NCBI GenBank assembly: GCA_947044365.1
Contig: OX345636.1
Coordinates: 31,144,466-31,208,465, forward strand
Length of the DNA: 64,000 nt
Reading direction: 5' to 3'
Source of the DNA: Petrosia ficiformis
Lineage: Eukaryota > Porifera > Demospongiae > Haplosclerida > Petrosiidae
The notes under the pieces are model-generated. The model ran no database searches. It was not told where the DNA came from and saw nothing but the letters and a program-made list of their open reading frames with translations. Shown here piece after piece: positions 61,522-64,000 of the stretch (its first letter is position 1; each line of letters opens with the position of its first letter). Made by a program: the position numbers and the translations under genes.

Positions 61522-63244
61522 CAGTACGTCTCAATAAAAAGTTAACGTTCTGTTGTACGAAACGGATCGTACAATGTTGCCAACTACGGTCTTTTTCCGG
61601 CTAAAACGGGTTTCCAATTACACGTTTTAATAAACGATAAATCGTTTTTACGGTAGGATATCACGTGTAAAAGTCGGAAGTCCACGTGTAAGTGCCAGTC
61701 GTTGAAACGTCGTTGAAACGTCATCGAAACGTCTTGTTTGTTCACTTGTTGTGACAATTTTCTGGGATGTCTTTAAGAACACTCAAAGTTTCAGGTAACA
61801 AGAAGCTATGAGTGTGAAAATATTACTCATTAATCAATCGTATTGTTAACAGCTCGATGGTTTTTATAATATATTGGCCCACTGAAGACGCACTCTCTCT
61901 TGTAAAAGAAGATAACGTTATGTCGTAGAAATTGGTAAGCTTTATGTTATGCAATACAAGTATAATATATAATTATACAAATTATATATGTAATTATAAT
62001 ATTGCAATTTGTATTGGTAACTGATATAATATATATATATATTCATTTTGTGGTGCCCACCCACGCTTTTAAGTAACTGATAAAATTGAATGATACTGTA
62101 TAGTTTAACTTAAAAGTTGAGTTGTATAAACAATGTGGTTGTAGGTTTGTGTTAATATATGTGAGTTGGTGGTACACTGATGTAATAATATATAAATTGT
62201 ATTAGCTATGAATCTCATTATTATAGTTGCAGTACAGGGATCTGAATAGGTTTCGGCTGGATAGAGAAAAAAAGATCTGTAGTCAAAGAGAAAGTAATCT
62301 ACTGAGCAGACTTGTTGTATCACTGACTTAGAAATCACTTAATTTGAGTTGTATCATTGGAATTAGAAAATCAATTAATTAAAGTTGTATCATTGACTTA
62401 GTAATAAAATGTTAAGAAGTTTGGTAATCATGGAAATAAAATTTCAGTACTAAATGTTTGGTAATCATGGAAATATAATAACGATTTGAAATAGCTAAAT
62501 GTTTGATAACCATGGAATAAAATTTCAATAATAACTAGCATTATAAATGTTTGATAACCATGGATATATAATCACTAACAATAGCAAGAAACTACATACA
62601 ACTGAAAGTATAGTATTATCACCATTTGAACTACAGATGTCTTGAGTAAATCCTGCATGGTTCCATGACCTACATACAAGATAAAAAATGTGTAAGATAA
62701 TATTAATGTTTATAGCATAACTAGTGAAATCTTTTGTGTATTCTGTAGCTTTTAAAAAAGCTGTTTGAACAGATAAACAGAAACAGAGTGACTTAGCTTT
62801 GAAAAACTCATTTGCTCCTCGACTATCTGTTTGATTTCTTCTGTAACTTTTGATGGGCGTCCAGATCCTGGTCTCCTCGTAATACATCCAGTATTTTTGA
62901 AGCATTCCAACAACTTGTATATCCCTATATTGGTAGATGTCAATCCTTCCTTTGCAAGAATTTTTTGTATTGTTGGTGGCCTAAACCCCTTCCAATTAAG
63001 GTACAGTATTCTCTGTTTCTTGTAGAACGAGTAAACCATAGTAAACAAAAGCTAAAAGAACACCTAACAAACGAATGAAGCTGTCTCACATGACCAAAAC
63101 AATTGTAACTACGGACGCACGTAGCAACGGCGTAGTAACGAGGTAGCAAACAATGGTGCCTTACGGTAACACAACGATTGACTGCGTATCATAGAACGAT
63201 CTGTTTTGTACAACAGAACGTTAACTTTTTATTGAGACGTACTG
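61522..63244 (-). mobile_element. Tc1/mariner-type element with N-terminal transposase only
   Basis: Ends CAGTACGTCTCAATAAAAAG are inverted and nearly identical over about 45 bp. TA flanks both sides (61520-61521 and 63245-63246). The DNA-binding part of a transposase is near the right end on the minus strand; no DDE catalytic region was found in the remaining 1.2 kb. Near the left end an 11-bp unit (GTTGAAACGTC) occurs three times around 61702-61735. Confidence 0.85.
62752..63048 (-). pseudogene. Tc1-type transposase DNA-binding domain
   Basis: 98 residues: LNWKGFRPPTIQKILAKEGL then TGCITRRPGSGRPSKVTEE. This is the paired-type helix-turn-helix and GRPS linker found at the N-terminus of Tc1-like transposases. 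After EEQMSFSK the frame diverges and ends, so the catalytic domain is missing. Confidence 0.85.
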
Positions 63245-63246
63245 TA

Positions 63247-64000
63247 TATATATACATGTTAGTGTGCTTAGTCATTACAATTAATTTGTGGTTGCAAGTG
63301 ATATCTTAACAAAACAAAATATTACAGAACTGACTACGAAAACAAAGTGACATCATATAGCCACTTTACAATATGCTCCTTTGCTTATATTTGTGTAGAT
63401 ATTCTCATTCCAGTTCTCGAAGACCACATGATTGATAGAGGGGGAGCAAGATGAAGTTGATGAAAGGAAAGTGGAGAAGGAAACACAAAGTAGTTTTAAC
63501 ATGAACAGGAAATGTTAATATCCATTGTTTGTTGGACTACTATTAAACTATAGTTGTTAATTATAAGCTTTTCGTAATTCAACGGACAGACTTGCAAGAT
63601 TACAAAATACTCAATACACTTATATATACAAAGAATGCATTGCTATTAATATTCTTGAAAATAGTGGCTTCAAATTATTGGCTGATTTTCCTTCATTTTC
63701 AACATCTTCAGTTGAATTGTGTGCTCGCTCAAATATTACATTCTTCCATACTCTGAAGAAGACATCAAATTTTGATATAACAATGTTGAAAATTTCTTTC
63801 ATCCACGTTATCCTATGCTGCATTCAGCTTCCTCTCCAGGGCAGTAGAGCAGAGTATTGACTTGTGAAGATACATAAAGGGCTCTCAAGCCTGGAATTGA
63901 ATATGAGCAATGACTTGCCCACCATTATTTGCAACAATGTAGGTGTTAACAGTTTATTATTGAATGGACAGACTTGCAAAAATAAAAAGTACACAGTAAC
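63247..64000. other. No gene supported
   Basis: A minus-strand open stretch at 63620-63823 has mixed composition but no recognisable domain or splice partner. GGACAGACTTGCAA occurs at about 63584 and 63966. Confidence 0.35.

Overview
The window is AT-rich, intron-rich eukaryotic nuclear DNA that reads as an animal genome packed with transposable elements. Exons are small and bounded by GT/AG. One exon per 33-residue ankyrin repeat leads into a large Roc-like GTPase exon. Around it lie MULE, piggyBac, hAT, Tc1/mariner, Helitron, Ty3-type LTR and APE-type LINE remnants. This mix suits an early-branching invertebrate such as a demosponge, but that is inference without any database comparison. 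I saw no bacterial operons, rRNA, CRISPR arrays or convincing tRNAs.

Layout. 1-240: degenerate purine-rich repeat that may once have been coding. 1528-5087: complete but decayed MULE with terminal inverted repeats (TIRs) and a 9-bp target-site duplication (TSD), carrying a nested 58-bp palindromic element. 5461-5765: near-perfect 135-bp foldback. 8555-31744: the main host gene, ankyrin exons followed by linker exons and the GTPase exon. Its middle (about 9254-24012) is a tandem array of a roughly 7-kb unit that duplicates one ankyrin exon. The copies serve as each other's empty sites for a piggyBac copy, TTAA elements, hAT elements and a TA-flanked element.

32557-33219: hAT remnant. 34282-36682: Ty3-type LTR element with 5-bp TSD and deleted RT. 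37000-37600, 38740-39810 and 39970-40370: Ty3, Helitron and gag fragments. 41217-43934: TIR element with a degenerate integrase-core gene on the plus strand and an unidentified four-exon gene on the minus strand. 45189-45600: TIR element with GGACT repeats. 46880-49520: long inverted repeat. 49903-50657: element with the same termini as the 58-bp palindrome. 50775-53792: LINE with a 2A-like motif, a PHD-like finger, a partial endonuclease and an RT with an altered active site.

55990-57035: GGAT-type satellite. 57097-57710: three phase-compatible exons of an unidentified gene. 59758-60129: minus-strand endonuclease-like domain of a retroelement. 60838-61272 and 61522-63244: TIR elements, the second mariner-like with only the DNA-binding part of its transposase. 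The only host genes I can support are the ankyrin/GTPase gene and, tentatively, the gene ending at 57710. Most of the rest is transposon-derived.
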